A stretch of 64,000 nt of DNA from Vibrio mexicanus (GCF_001012815.1 NZ_JYJP01000003.1:1-64000); one strand, 5' to 3'. Counted from the first letter of the stretch, positions 37,750 to 47,759 are shown. Numbers and translations: made by a program. The notes: generated by a model not told the origin, from the letters alone.

Positions 37750-39189
37750 TTAAGCTAGGCTTGGAAAAGTCTTGTAGCGCACGCCCATCATTTGTTCCAT
37801 ACAGTGCACCACTTGGCAGCTATACCCAAATTCATTGTCATACCAAATGTACAGTACACAGCGGTTATCTTGTGCAATAGTAGCCGTTCCATCAACGACT
37901 CCTGCATGGCGAGAACCAACCAGATCACTCGATACAATCTCCGTAGATTCGGTGTAATCAATTTGTGCAGCAAGTGGAGAACTTAAAGACATATCGCGAA
38001 GGTACGCGTTGAGCTCGTCTTTATCGGTACCGTGTCCGAGGTTAAGGTTTGCAACGGCCATCGAAACGTTTGGCGTAGGCACGCGAATCGCGTTACCCGT
38101 TAGCTTGCCAGTAAGCTCAGGCAATGCTTTTGATACTGCTTTTGCCGCTCCCGTTGAGGTAAGTACCATATTCAAAGATGCACTGCGTCCACGGCGATCG
38201 CCAGAATGGAAGTTATCGATTAGGTTTTGATCATTGGTGAATGAGTGGACAGTTTCAATGTGGCCTGACTCAATGCCAAATTTATCGTTAACCGCTTTCA
38301 AAACAGGCGTAATTGCATTCGTTGTGCAGCTTGCGGCAGAGATAATTGTATCTTCTGGTTGAATGACCGCTTCATTAACACCAAATACCACATTCTTGAT
38401 GTCTCCCTTGCCAGGGGCGGTAAGAAGAACTTTTTCTGCGCCTGGGCAAGCCACGTGTTGGCCTAAGCCTTCGCTGTCGCGCCAAACACCTGTGTTATCA
38501 ACGACCAATGCGTTATTGATGCTGTAAGCGGTGTAGTCGACATCTTCAGGCTTGTTGGCGTAAATGATTTGAATGTAGTTACCGTTAACGATAAGGGCTT
38601 TACGCTCTTCGTCGACAGTGATACTGCCGTTAAATTGTCCATGTACCGAGTCGCGGCGCAAAAGGCTAGCGCGCTTGGCCAAATCACCCTGTTTTCCACC
38701 ACGCACGACGATTGCGCGCAGACGAAGCGGATAACCTGAACCACTTTTCTCAACAAGTAAGCGAGTCAGCAGTCGGCCAATACGACCAAATCCGTACAGT
38801 ACAACGTCTCTTGGCTCGGTTACGCTTTTGCCATCCATTGCTCCTATTAGCGCTGTATGGAGAAAATCTTTAAGGCCGTGAGTGTCGTCGTGGCGTTTCC
38901 AAAACATGTCCGCCAACTGACCCACATCGATGCGACATGGAGACAGCGGCATGGCCTGCAAACATTGAACGATTGGCAGTGTCTGTTCGAGCTTTAAAGC
39001 TTCGCCACGGTGGCGGCGAGCGGTTTTGTGCGTCTTAATAATATCGATGGTATCGGCATTGACGAGTGTTTTACCGAATAAAATAACTTCGACGCCTTTT
39101 TCGCGATATAGCTGACCTAAAAGAGGGGAGATAGTTTCTGCGTGGGTTTGGCTGGTTTGCCAATCTAACAAGTGCTTATCTGGACTCAT
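37750..39189 (-). CDS. Glyceraldehyde-3-phosphate dehydrogenase, long N-terminally extended form
   Basis: This 479-residue dehydrogenase has a Rossmann start GFGRIGR (about 135), the catalytic Cys in AASCTTNAITPVLK, and the GAPDH end WYDNEFGYSCQVVHCMEQM. About 130 extra residues precede the NAD domain (SPDKHLLDWQTSQTHAETISPLLGQLY), a feature of a separate gamma-proteobacterial GAPDH branch. Whether it runs in the oxidative or reductive direction cannot be told. The ATG at 39189 is used because this N-terminus matches homologues as I recall them; an open GTG at 39264 would add 25 residues. It could use the glyceraldehyde-3-phosphate from the KDPG aldolase island, but is not linked to it by operon. 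Confidence 0.85.
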   Translation of the reverse strand: MSPDKHLLDWQTSQTHAETISPLLGQLYREKGVEVILFGKTLVNADTIDIIKTHKTARRHRGEALKLEQTLPIVQCLQAMPLSPCRIDVGQLADMFWKRHDDTHGLKDFLHTALIGAMDGKSVTEPRDVVLYGFGRIGRLLTRLLVEKSGSGYPLRLRAIVVRGGKQGDLAKRASLLRRDSVHGQFNGSITVDEERKALIVNGNYIQIIYANKPEDVDYTAYSINNALVVDNTGVWRDSEGLGQHVACPGAEKVLLTAPGKGDIKNVVFGVNEAVIQPEDTIISAASCTTNAITPVLKAVNDKFGIESGHIETVHSFTNDQNLIDNFHSGDRRGRSASLNMVLTSTGAAKAVSKALPELTGKLTGNAIRVPTPNVSMAVANLNLGHGTDKDELNAYLRDMSLSSPLAAQIDYTESTEIVSSDLVGSRHAGVVDGTATIAQDNRCVLYIWYDNEFGYSCQVVHCMEQMMGVRYKTFPSLA

Positions 39190-39709
39190 TACTAACTTTG
39201 GACCTTTCACGTAGTGGGGGAAATGTGATTTGTTGACCAGTGTAGGGAGTGGCACAACGCTCACGTTAATTGTTGTTATATTTTATGTGGCAGGATTGTA
39301 ATGGCTGATATCTTATTCTGCTAGAAAAAATAATTGCGGTTATTTATTTGGATTTTTAGTAAAAGTTGGTGCTTAACACTAGGCTGAGGTCGACTTTTGG
39401 CATATTGACAAATGAAATGAAGCGGGCTTTATTTTCATCTCGAAATACTTACATCACATATCAAGTTGTAAAAGATGTGCCACAAACTTCGGTAACATGA
39501 TCTAAATCTTTAATAACACAGAATAAGTAACTAATAACAAGGTCTGATGCTTCAAAATTCAACTAAGCGGTTCAGTCGAGAGGGAATGACTCATTACGGG
39601 GTGATGCAAAAACTAAAATTGGGATGTCATCACAACTTAATATGAACTTATGCGAATATTGTCTAATATAAATATGACAGATATATGTAAATTGGCGGAG
39701 CATCGATTT
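39190..39709. other. Divergent promoter region, GAPDH and hybrid kinase
   Basis: About 520 bases between the two divergent genes if the short starts are right. It is AT-rich with no clear operator or terminator. Part may be coding if the GTG (39264) or ATG (39650) starts are used. Confidence 0.3.
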
Positions 39710-42358
39710 ATGGCTAGGCTTTCGATAAAGCAACGTTTAGTGATCTTGTGTCTTGTGCCGCTTCTGGCAATTGTTGGATTTAGCACCTTCTACGCTTTAG
39801 AGATGCACCACCGCTTGAGTGCGCTTGACACGTTGCAAAATAAAGTAACAGCTGAACAAGACATCGCATCCATGATTGAGCAGCTCTACAATATCTCTTC
39901 TTTAACGGTGAAAGCCGAGTCTATTGATGACGCTCTAACTGACTTTAAACAGGACATTCTAACTTTCTCTTCAAAAATTGAGCTGGAATCGATTAGCCAC
40001 CATCACGGTGATGGTTTAAATCAAAGTTTAATGATGAACCTTGCAAATCTCATGAAAGCTGTCGATTCGCTAGGTGTTGGCCAAAGTGTTCAAAGCATGA
40101 TGTTTGAGCTTAATCGTGCCAATGACATTCTTCTGCAGATCACGAGCGATCTTCATCAAATAGAAAGCCATACCGCTAGCGTAAAAGTTCATCGTCTTGA
40201 ATTGATGTTAAAAGATCTGCATTGGCTCTACTTCTGGATGAAAAGAGAAGCCATGCTCGCTCGTGAAATGCAAGTGATGGCAATCAGTTATGATGACTAC
40301 TTAGTTGACTATTTCAGACTCACCGAGCGGCAGAATATATATCTCGATAAGCTGGCCATGAGTGCTATTGACAGTGACCTAGAAGGTGTAGTCAATCTAT
40401 TTGAGAGTCGAGATTTCCTTCGCCTTGCTTTCACAGAAGCGCGTGCGTTGGCCGAACAGGCCACTCCGGCGCAGCTTGATCAATATGTTCAGCAACTTGA
40501 GCAGAGAAATAGTTATACCCAAGAGCAGTTTAAGGTTTTCTCAGACTTATTGAGTGAAGAGCTAAATGCTGCAATGCGTCATGATAGAATCACGATCATT
40601 GTCTTAACTATCGCACTCGTTTTGTTGCTGACGTTCTGTGTTCTGTGGGGGATGAGCGCATTTGTACGGATCAACAACAAACTTCAAGCAACCCTGAATG
40701 CGATAAGAAATCTTCGCTCAGAAGATTCATCAGAAAAAGTTACTGTTGATGGTAGCGATGAGTTTACGGATTTTGCCACTGAGCTGAACATGGTGATTTC
40801 GAAACAAAGACACCACTCTTCAGCATTGAAGGAGGCGAAGGATTTAGCAGAGGCGGCGAATCGAGCCAAGAGTTCATTTCTCGCTAACATGTCTCATGAA
40901 ATCCGTACGCCTTTAAATGGCATCATCGGCATGACAGAGATCTTGGGTGATAGCCACCTGAATACCAGTCAAAAAGAGATCTTAAAGGACATCGATACCT
41001 CTTCACACGTGTTACTCGTGTTAATCAATGACATTCTTGATTTGTCAAAAATTGAATCGGGCAATATCGTGCTAGCTGAAAAAGATACGGACATTAGCCA
41101 AGTTTGTTACGACTGCGTCAACATGGTTCTGCCCAAAGCCCTAAAGCAGCATACCGAAGTGATGCTCTCGCTCGACAAGTCTTTGCCTACCATGTTGCTG
41201 CTTGATGAGTTGCGTGTGAAGCAGATCCTAATGAATTTGCTGACCAATGCGATAAAGTTTACCAAGAATGGCTTTGTGACCTTGGATGTGAAGTACGATT
41301 ACGATCTGGTACAGGGCGGATTAATGATTCAAATTGTCGACTCTGGTATCGGCATCGAAAAAGATAAGCAAGAGGTAATATTCCAACCTTTCCATCAAGC
41401 GGAAGCTGGGATAACACGCCAATACGGAGGAACGGGTTTAGGGCTAACCATCTGTCGGGAGCTGGTCGAGTTGATGGACGGGAGTATTAGTGTCGAATCT
41501 AGCAAGGGAATGGGCAGTTGTTTTAGCGTGACCTTGCCTTTGACTCAATCACCGATTCAACCTAATTACCCAAGTATTTCATCAGACATTGTATTGGTGA
41601 CAAACGGGTCATCCTACACTGAGCATATCGTTGCTGAGTGTAAGCGACTGAACATCGATATTACGCCTTACCCTAAGGTGGAACATGTCATCGACAATCA
41701 TGAGAAGTGCAATGTTGTACTCTATTGTCAGTCAGAATCGAGCAGTACCCGAAAAGACATTGCTCAGCTGCGTGCTCGTTACACGCATGTTGAAGTTATT
41801 GCCTTACAGCATCATCTCATGCAAACCCCAGACAAAGCGCCGTTGGTGACCGCAATGGCGACTTTACCGATTCTAGGGGCGAAGTTTAGGCAGCAACTCG
41901 AGACTATTATTGGTCGATCTTCTTCAGACAGCGCAATGACCAGTTTGAGTTTCCTTAATGGCGCAGATACTCGCGGTAGCCAAATCTTGGTGGTGGAAGA
42001 TAATTTAATGAACCAAAAGATAGCAGGCTTTTTCCTAGACAAAGCTGGGCTTAGCTATACTATCGCCAGTAACGGAGAAGAGGCGCTGAACTTGATAGTT
42101 GGCGGTGCTCAATACAGTGCGGTGCTAATGGACTGCATGATGCCAGTGATGGATGGCTTAACCGCGACGAAAAAGATCAGAGAGTGGGAAAAAGAGCAGG
42201 GCAATGAGCATCGACTACCGATTGTTGCGTTAACGGCAAGTGTTCTGGAAGATGAAATCAATAGCTGTATTGAAGCCGGAATGGATTCTTACTTGTTAAA
42301 ACCTTACAAGTCGAAACAGCTATTTGAGAAATTGCAGGAGTTCAATATTGCCAGTTAA
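39710..42358 (+). CDS. Hybrid sensor histidine kinase/response regulator
   Basis: This inner-membrane hybrid kinase of 882 residues has one helix near the N-terminus and a second at about 295-320, bracketing a 260-residue mostly helical periplasmic sensor domain. A HAMP-like linker follows. The phosphoacceptor His396 lies in NMSHEIRTPLNG, then the ATPase domain (NLLTNAIKFTKNG, DSGIGI, GGTGLGL) and a receiver domain (VVEDNLMNQ, phosphoacceptor Asp in VLMDCMMPVMDG, Lys in LLKPYKSK). No HPt domain is present, so it needs one elsewhere. I chose the ATG at 39710 because GGAG is upstream; 39650 lacks a site. Signal sensed is unknown. Confidence 0.9.
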   Translation: MARLSIKQRLVILCLVPLLAIVGFSTFYALEMHHRLSALDTLQNKVTAEQDIASMIEQLYNISSLTVKAESIDDALTDFKQDILTFSSKIELESISHHHGDGLNQSLMMNLANLMKAVDSLGVGQSVQSMMFELNRANDILLQITSDLHQIESHTASVKVHRLELMLKDLHWLYFWMKREAMLAREMQVMAISYDDYLVDYFRLTERQNIYLDKLAMSAIDSDLEGVVNLFESRDFLRLAFTEARALAEQATPAQLDQYVQQLEQRNSYTQEQFKVFSDLLSEELNAAMRHDRITIIVLTIALVLLLTFCVLWGMSAFVRINNKLQATLNAIRNLRSEDSSEKVTVDGSDEFTDFATELNMVISKQRHHSSALKEAKDLAEAANRAKSSFLANMSHEIRTPLNGIIGMTEILGDSHLNTSQKEILKDIDTSSHVLLVLINDILDLSKIESGNIVLAEKDTDISQVCYDCVNMVLPKALKQHTEVMLSLDKSLPTMLLLDELRVKQILMNLLTNAIKFTKNGFVTLDVKYDYDLVQGGLMIQIVDSGIGIEKDKQEVIFQPFHQAEAGITRQYGGTGLGLTICRELVELMDGSISVESSKGMGSCFSVTLPLTQSPIQPNYPSISSDIVLVTNGSSYTEHIVAECKRLNIDITPYPKVEHVIDNHEKCNVVLYCQSESSSTRKDIAQLRARYTHVEVIALQHHLMQTPDKAPLVTAMATLPILGAKFRQQLETIIGRSSSDSAMTSLSFLNGADTRGSQILVVEDNLMNQKIAGFFLDKAGLSYTIASNGEEALNLIVGGAQYSAVLMDCMMPVMDGLTATKKIREWEKEQGNEHRLPIVALTASVLEDEINSCIEAGMDSYLLKPYKSKQLFEKLQEFNIAS

Positions 42359-42409
42359 TGACTTGCGATTGAACAACCCTGCTTAATTTCAATATTAGCC
42401 AAAAGTTGC

Positions 42410-42877
42410 TCAATTGGAACGCACTGAATCGTTGTTCGGTAGTTCACTCAATGGCAGCCAGCTGACTTTGACTCCCGCTTGCATAAACATGTCTTGGCTC
42501 ACTTGGATCTTATCGCCCCAGCGAGAAAGAAAATCTTCCGATTGCTCAGGACAGTGAACTGCCGAGATCCCAGTTTGGATAATCTTCGCCGCGCAGTTTG
42601 GACAAGGAAAATGGGTTACCCAAATCTCACATCCATCTAGGTCTCTTTTTGCAAATAAGATAGCGTTTTCTTCCGCATGCAAAGTCTTGAGGTACTTCAT
42701 ATCGCGGTCATCAGTATTTGCACTGTCGGAAATACCGTGCGGGTAGCCATTAAATCCGACTGACACAATGCGGTTGTTTTTGGTGATTACAGCACCAACT
42801 TGGGTTGAAGGATCTTTACTCCAAGAACCGACAAGCTCTGCCATTTGGTAAAAGCGTTGCGCCCATTTAGAAATCAT
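42410..42877 (-). CDS. Deoxycytidylate/cytidine deaminase-family protein
   Basis: This 155-residue zinc deaminase has the motif HAEENAI (zinc His and catalytic Glu) and PCPNCAAKI (two zinc Cys). Family members convert dCMP to dUMP. AAAGGAATACCAC lies just before the ATG at 42877; the ORF start at 42928 has no site. The C-terminal part after residue 120 is weakly conserved. It stands alone, converging with the hybrid kinase gene. dCMP versus other cytosine substrates cannot be decided. Confidence 0.85.
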   Translation of the reverse strand: MISKWAQRFYQMAELVGSWSKDPSTQVGAVITKNNRIVSVGFNGYPHGISDSANTDDRDMKYLKTLHAEENAILFAKRDLDGCEIWVTHFPCPNCAAKIIQTGISAVHCPEQSEDFLSRWGDKIQVSQDMFMQAGVKVSWLPLSELPNNDSVRSN

Positions 42878-43072
42878 GTGGTATTCCTTTGCTGTCATAG
42901 GGGGTGAACCGATATCCGTATCATACATTAACTAGTCTGTGCTCCAAGACCAAACTGTGACTTTATAACAATACAAATGCATTTTCCGTATGAAAAATCG
43001 TCAAAGTCGCCTTTAAGTGCGATAACAGCACGAACCTCAACTTTGTAGAATGACGACCATTGCTCGTTACTT

Positions 43073-43090
43073 TGTGCGATATCTCTTACA
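43073..43090 (+). promoter_or_regulatory. VarA/GacA-type box upstream of csrB
   Basis: TGTGCGATATCTCTTACA matches the GacA/UvrY site TGTAAG-N6-CTTACA in its right half, central AT and four of six left-half bases. It lies about 160-175 bases before the predicted csrB start, the usual distance for VarA (GacA family) activation. Confidence 0.6.
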
Positions 43091-43214
43091 AATGCGTAAG
43101 ATGATCGTCGGTTTTTGTCTGAGCTAGTGCCCTTGATTTATATTAACTGACTGTTTTATATAGATTATGTTGTTTTGGTTAAGACTTGAGCATGCGTTTT
43201 TTTGAAATATCGAG

Positions 43215-43242
43215 TTGAGGTCTTTCTGAGAAAGCGTAATCT
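43215..43242 (+). promoter_or_regulatory. Predicted csrB promoter
   Basis: TTGAGG (43215-43220) and TAATCT (43237-43242) are 16 bases apart and place the start near 43249, just where the CsrB hairpin series begins. Confidence 0.5.
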
Positions 43243-43248
43243 TAAGGG

Positions 43249-43656
43249 TGTCAGCAGGATGCAGACACGGAACAGGAAAGTCCCAAGGAACGGTCATCTT
43301 CAGGACGAAGATTCGATTATTCAGGATGAATAATTGGCAAGGAAAGCGAAGGACATTAGCTGGACGCATAGTAACTAGGATGGTTGCGCTACGGAAGGTT
43401 GATGGATGTTAATGGATTTAACGCTATAAACATCAGGATGATGGCAAGGACACCGCTTACGGATTAAGCGAAGTGAGTTAACTAGGATGTTAACGAGCAG
43501 GATTGCTATTGGACACCGCTAGGATGGCGATGATACGGAAAGTGCTGAAGGATTCAGCGTACTATCAAGGAATAGATGCAGGGAGCACCATTAGTAGCCG
43601 GATTGCTGCGAGTAAGAATAGACCCCTCTAGGCGAAAGCTTAGAGGGGTTTTCTTT
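43249..43656 (+). ncRNA. csrB: CsrB-family RNA, sponge of CsrA
   Basis: About 408 bases packed with GGA motifs: I count about 25, mostly AGGA or CGGA in short hairpin loops with complementary flanks (e.g. GTGTC AGCAGGATGCA GACAC at the start). CsrA dimers bind these motifs, so the RNA titrates CsrA and frees its mRNA targets. The 3' end (CAGGGAGC, then GTAGCCGGATTGCTGCGA) closely follows E. coli CsrB, and a strong terminator ends it. A sigma-70-type promoter and a VarA-like box lie upstream. Vibrios have two to four Csr RNAs (CsrB, C, D); I cannot tell which copy this is. The 5' end is predicted from the promoter. Confidence 0.93.
43623..43656 (+). terminator. csrB terminator
   Basis: CCCCTCTA and TAGAGGGG enclose a GGC-GAAA-GCT inner loop, and TTTTCTTTT follows. 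Confidence 0.93.
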
Positions 43657-43739
43657 TGTCTATAGTTTGTCTTTAGCTCCGTAACTGTTTGCTCCGTGAC
43701 TTTTTGCTTGGCGATCTTTGTTCGTGAATTTCAGATACA

Positions 43740-43764
43740 AAAAAGGGAGCCATGCTCCCTTTTT
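43740..43764. terminator. Bidirectional terminator of codBA
   Basis: AAAAAGGGAGC and GCTCCCTTTTT form an 11-bp stem with loop CAT. On the minus strand it ends the codA transcript about 50 bases past the stop. Confidence 0.88.
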
Positions 43765-43812
43765 GCTTTCTCATTGAAAGGCTTGCCAAATGGTCTCGCC
43801 GAGCACGCGTGA

Positions 43813-45090
43813 TTAGCGCTTGAAAGTCACCGTTTCTTTCTCTTCAAGTACGATGTTAGTGACTGCAGGCTGTGTTTCTGCAATCACTTGACCATGTCGC
43901 ACGGAGTAACGAACAGGCACTTGGCGACGAACCGCATCAAAGCCGTTCTCAGCAGGCAAGATCAGTAGGCTACCTGGTTTATCGACTTCAATCCCATGTT
44001 TGTCTTGGATGTGCAGAGTGCGTGCAGAGTTCGTGCTGATCAAATTCAAAGAGTTATTGATTTGGTCATAACCCATCACTTGGCACACATGCAGTCCCAT
44101 GTGCAAAACTTGCAGCATGTTTGCAGTACCTAACGGGTACCATGGATCAAACACGTCGTCGTGACCGAAACACACATTGATATTCGCAGCCAGCATCTCT
44201 TTCACTCGTGTCACGCCACGGCGTTTAGGGTAGTCGTCGAATCGGCCTTGCAAGTGGATGTTAACTAATGGATTTGCCACAAAGTTAATGCCAGACATCT
44301 TCAACAAGCGGAACAAACGTGAAGCGTAAGCACCATTGTAGGAACCCATAGCGGTTGTGTGACTTGCCGTAACCTTTTCGCCCATTTCGTATTTATGCGC
44401 GAGTGCCGCCAGTGTTTCAACAAAACGTGACTGTTCATCATCGATTTCATCACAGTGAACGTCAATTAGGCGATCGTATTTGCGTGCCAGCTCGAACACA
44501 TAGTGCAGCGACTCAACCCCATATTCGCGAGTGAACTCAAAGTGGGGAATGGCACCAATAACATCGGCACCAAGCTTAACCGCTTCTTCAAGCAATTCTT
44601 TGCCGTTAGGGTAAGAAAGAATGCCTTCTTGCGGAAAAGCTACGATCTGGATATCAACCCACTGTTTCATCTCTTCACGCACTTCAATCATTGCTTTCAG
44701 AGCAACAAGTGTCGGGTCAGACACATCAACGTGAGTACGGACGTGTTGGATACCGTTAGCGATTTGCCACTTTAGCGTTTGCTTGGCTCGTTGTTTAACG
44801 TCTTCAATCGACAGTGTCTCTTTACGCTCTGCCCAACGTTCAATACCTTCAAACAGAGTTCCGGAGATATTCCAGCTTGGCTCACCTGCGGTCTGAGTAG
44901 TATCCAAATGGATGTGAGGTTCACAGAAAGGGGCGATGGCAATGCCGCCTTCTGCATCAACGACCTTGCCGTCGAACTCAAGGTTTTCGTCGTTACTGAC
45001 GATTTTAGTGAACTTGCCGTTTTCGATCAGGATCTGTTTTAGATCCGAACCTTGACCTAACTTAGCGTTCTTGATGAGAAGCGTTGTCAT
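43813..45090 (-). CDS. codA: Cytosine deaminase CodA
   Basis: CodA hydrolyses cytosine to uracil and ammonia in pyrimidine salvage. This 425-residue amidohydrolase keeps the metal ligands in [17 protein letters not shown] (HxH), [28 protein letters not shown] and [14 protein letters not shown], nearly identical to E. coli CodA. No signal peptide. It follows codB on the minus strand by 9 bases, so the two form the usual codBA operon, in which CodB brings in cytosine. Confidence 0.96.
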   Translation of the reverse strand: MTTLLIKNAKLGQGSDLKQILIENGKFTKIVSNDENLEFDGKVVDAEGGIAIAPFCEPHIHLDTTQTAGEPSWNISGTLFEGIERWAERKETLSIEDVKQRAKQTLKWQIANGIQHVRTHVDVSDPTLVALKAMIEVREEMKQWVDIQIVAFPQEGILSYPNGKELLEEAVKLGADVIGAIPHFEFTREYGVESLHYVFELARKYDRLIDVHCDEIDDEQSRFVETLAALAHKYEMGEKVTASHTTAMGSYNGAYASRLFRLLKMSGINFVANPLVNIHLQGRFDDYPKRRGVTRVKEMLAANINVCFGHDDVFDPWYPLGTANMLQVLHMGLHVCQVMGYDQINNSLNLISTNSARTLHIQDKHGIEVDKPGSLLILPAENGFDAVRRQVPVRYSVRHGQVIAETQPAVTNIVLEEKETVTFKR

Positions 45091-45099
45091 TATGGTTTC

Positions 45100-46336
45100 C
45101 TAAGCTTCCTGCGCAATGGCAGTTTTCTTGTTCAAAATAGGATTAAGTACAGCGTAGCAAATTGCGCCGCCCAGCACTGCGTTTAGCGGAACAATACCTG
45201 GAATGAACTTACCTGCCGCTACACCAATTGCAACCGCGATAATACCTGCCCAGTTTACTTCTTTGAACTGAGCATTAGTAAAGTCATGGTAGCGTTTACG
45301 ATTTAAGATGAAATCAGCAATGATGACCCCGCCAATTGGCGGAATTGCGGTTGATAGGAAAGTCAGCCAGCCAACAAAGTTGTTGTACAACCAAAGTGCG
45401 AAGAGGGTACCAACTAAACCATTAATAATGGACATTGTTGTGCTTGAGCGGCCTGTAATGTTCGAAAAGCCGAGACCTGAAGCGTAGAGTGCGTTCTCGT
45501 TCGTTGTCCAAATGTTCAGACCCAACACAATAATGGCTGGAATCAAGAGACCTTGAGCGATCATCACATCAGAGATATCGCTTGACCTGTCGCAGCTGCG
45601 CCTGCCGCGCCAAAAATGAACATCAGTGAGTTACCGATAAAGAAGGCAATCATGGTAATAAGAACCGCTCCGGCAGGTTTCTTACCAAAACGGACGAAGT
45701 CAGCCGTTAGGGTACCGGCACTTACAAACGAACCCACCACCATGCTAGTGCCACTGAAAAATCCATTGGCGTTTCAGGTTGAATCAGTTTCAGCTCGGCT
45801 AGGCCACCTACGCTGTCTACAGCCGTCATTACGGAATAGCTGCCTAGTACCGCGATAGCTGGCACGGCGATAGCAGAAAGTACCATTAGCGCTTTAATAC
45901 CGAAGTAGACAGTACCTGTCATGAGTAGGCCAGAAATAATAATTAGGGTATTGGTGTCGATACCCGTTGCGCGCTGCACAGGGATAGCAAACATTGCCAC
46001 ACCTACACCAAACCAACCCACTTGAGTGCCACCTAGAAGAGCGGAAGGAAGCCAAGAGCCTTTGGTACCAAAAGAGAAACGCGCGAGAAGGTGAGTAGAG
46101 AGGCCAGTTGAAGCGCCGATGTAACCTAGGAAAGAAGTGTAGATACCGAGAATGAGGTTACCAATAAGAACAGCAAGGAAGAAGTCGTTGAAAGAGAGTC
46201 CGGTTCCCAATGAACCACCGGTCCACATACTGGCCGAGAAAAACGTTAATCCAAGCATCACCATAGTAAGCGATGCGACCCCTTTCCTAGCCGATTTTGG
46301 TACCGGTCCGAGACTGTAGTTGTTATCAGCAGCCAT
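45100..46336 (-). pseudogene. codB: Cytosine permease CodB, two frameshifts
   Basis: CodB is the sodium-coupled cytosine importer of the codBA operon. Matches to CodB run through all three frame segments: GVASLTMVMLGLTFFSASMW near the start, GSFVSAGTLTADFVRFG in the middle, and VMIAQGLLIPAIIVLGLNIW toward the end. One base is missing at about 45743 (restoring ALAMVVGSFVSAG) and another at about 45579 (restoring GQADISDVMIAQG). With both repaired it is 412 residues, close to the 419 of E. coli. Two losses in one otherwise intact gene point to consensus error. GGAGAGAACA precedes the ATG at 46336. Confidence 0.9.
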
Positions 46337-46434
46337 TGTTCTCTCCGCAGCAAGTTACAAGAAAATTTGCCGTATTTCAGGCAAACGGGCGGTATTATGG
46401 GGATAAAAATAACGGCGTCAATGATAGATTTGTT

Positions 46435-46450
46435 AGCTAAACGTTTGGCT
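46435..46450. promoter_or_regulatory. PurR-like palindrome upstream of codB
   Basis: AGCTAAACGTTTGGCT has the AAACGTTT core and the outer A/T of the PurR operator, matching ten of sixteen positions of ACGCAAACGTTTGCGT. It lies about 100 bases before codB. E. coli codBA is PurR-repressed, so the role fits. A half-site GCAAACG occurs at 46381. Confidence 0.5.
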
Positions 46451-46602
46451 GAAACTTTGGTCAGTTAATTGATATTTAAATCATCATGTTAGGAAAATAA
46501 AAAATATTAAATTAGTTAAAAGAATGAACTTTAATGGAATGTTATCTTGTAAGGATGATGTTGCGTAACTGATAGATGTAAGTAAAAACAGATAAAGTGG
46601 GC

Positions 46603-46636
46603 AAAGCGTGGCAAGTCATATCGCCCGCCACGCTTT
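46603..46636. other. Long-loop hairpin downstream of AraC/GyrI gene
   Basis: AAAGCGTGGC and GCCACGCTTT form a 10-bp stem with a 14-base loop just past the stop of the regulator gene. It lacks a T run, so it may be an inefficient terminator or an mRNA end stabiliser. Confidence 0.45.
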
Positions 46637-46653
46637 AGACATGAAATGATTAC

Positions 46654-47553
46654 TTACTTGATCGCCGTACAGAAACTGACGTCAGAGACACCTGTTTGCT
46701 GATCATAGCTATGATAAAGCTCAAAGCACGGTCTTGAATCCATCTCAATCCCGTTTTCGACCACTTCACCAATCAACGCATCCCAAGCCGTTTTGTATTG
46801 AGACGGGTCAGTAATTGTTTGTCTTAGTACCGCGTATTTTCCGCCGTCAAAAGCAATGAGCTCAACACCGTTATTGGTGTCTACTTTCTCTGGGATCAGA
46901 AGGCCAATATCGGTTCGGCACTTTTCATTCGGGGTGATTTCTGGATTGTCGTGATACACAAAAATACTGGTGCTATCCGCCAAGCCATTCGGGCCTGCCC
47001 ATCCATAAAGTTTTTCAATGGCCGGCTGATAATTTTCGCCATAAGGTCCGGTTACACGAATATAAGCAAACTGGCTTGCGTTAAACTCTTGAATTTCCAT
47101 CATCTGTCTCCTTTGTTTGGGTTCGGAGCTAGAATAGTGCGGTAGAGACTCAAACTCGTGTCCATTCTTGCGCAGCGTGTGTCCAATCTTGCTATTTCGC
47201 AGCAGAGCGACAAATTCTTCTAGGCGCTGACATTTTCGCACCTGGCTGGGTGTTAATCCAAAGTATTGTTTAAACGCTTTGGCAAAACTTTGTGAGCTGG
47301 AGAAACCGAAATCGAGCGCCACTTCAGTAACAGGGGGCTTTTGATAGAAAAGATCATTTGCGGCTGATTCAAGTTTTAAGCGCTTCAAATATTCATTGAG
47401 CCTTTCACCCGTAACGGCTTTAAATATGCGGTGGAAGTGATAGGGAGAGAGGCAAGCGATCTTGGCGACCTGTTCGAGATTCAGATCTTTATGATAGCTC
47501 TGTTCTAAATAGCGAATAACCGGCGTTAAGCGTTGTAGATAATCCGTTTTCAT
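46654..47553 (-). CDS. AraC-type regulator with GyrI-like small-molecule domain
   Basis: This 299-residue protein has an N-terminal AraC double helix-turn-helix (ARIACLSPYHFHRIF-like AKIACLSPYHFHRIFK, then LDFGFSSSQSFAKAFKQYFG) and a C-terminal GyrI/SbmC-like domain (about 150-299) that in MarA/Rob-type regulators binds drugs or other small hydrophobic compounds. It may respond to a toxic ligand. AGAGAAAAGAA precedes the ATG at 47553; a TTG at 47604 has no site. Its upstream region is shared with the Qrr RNA gene, whose terminator ends 74 bases before this start on the same strand. Confidence 0.88.
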   Translation of the reverse strand: MKTDYLQRLTPVIRYLEQSYHKDLNLEQVAKIACLSPYHFHRIFKAVTGERLNEYLKRLKLESAANDLFYQKPPVTEVALDFGFSSSQSFAKAFKQYFGLTPSQVRKCQRLEEFVALLRNSKIGHTLRKNGHEFESLPHYSSSEPKQRRQMMEIQEFNASQFAYIRVTGPYGENYQPAIEKLYGWAGPNGLADSTSIFVYHDNPEITPNEKCRTDIGLLIPEKVDTNNGVELIAFDGGKYAVLRQTITDPSQYKTAWDALIGEVVENGIEMDSRPCFELYHSYDQQTGVSDVSFCTAIK

Positions 47554-47626
47554 TTCTTTTCTCTCGTTAGTAACGCTGAGGACATCCTTCTTGTTGAGGG
47601 GCAATGATACGCAAAACGACAGGAAT

Positions 47627-47731
47627 AAAAAAAGCCAACCGCGAAAAGTCTGCGATTGGCTATATATATGTGAACAATTCGGTTCACTAACAACGTCAGT
47701 TGGCTAGGTGACCCTCGGCTTAATAAGGGTC
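47627..47731 (-). ncRNA. qrr: Qrr quorum-regulatory small RNA
   Basis: On the minus strand this 105-base RNA begins GACCC and contains the invariant Qrr core: GGGTCACC, TAGCCAACTGACGTTG and TTAGTGAA (about 47680-47712), which pairs with luxR/hapR-type mRNAs through Hfq. The first hairpin is GACCC/GGGTC, and the last is AGCCAATCGC/GCGGTTGGCT followed by seven T, an intrinsic terminator and Hfq site. Its length fits Qrr RNAs (95-110). A sigma-54 promoter and LuxO boxes lie immediately upstream, so phosphorylated LuxO should express it at low cell density. Vibrios have one to five qrr genes; the number here cannot be assigned from one copy. Confidence 0.95.
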
Positions 47732-47739
47732 AATATGTA

Positions 47740-47759
47740 CCTTGCAGCATACGTGCCAA
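47740..47759 (-). promoter_or_regulatory. Sigma-54 promoter of qrr
   Basis: On the minus strand TTGGCACGTATGCTGCAAGG carries the -24 GG and -12 GC exactly ten bases apart. This places the start at 47731-47732, where the Qrr sequence begins. Confidence 0.9.

Larger units (their letters stand above)
42929..43248. other. csrB promoter region
   Basis: No protein gene was seen between the deaminase and csrB. It holds the VarA-like box and the csrB promoter listed separately; the remainder is AT-rich. Confidence 0.35.

Noticed and set aside
43124..43369. 81-residue minus-strand frame
   Set aside because: It is antisense to csrB and its promoter; the repeats produce chance open reading.
43249..43656. 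Direct-repeat array resembling CRISPR
   Set aside because: The repeated GGA elements are short, unevenly spaced and fit CsrA sites; no cas genes or regular spacers occur.
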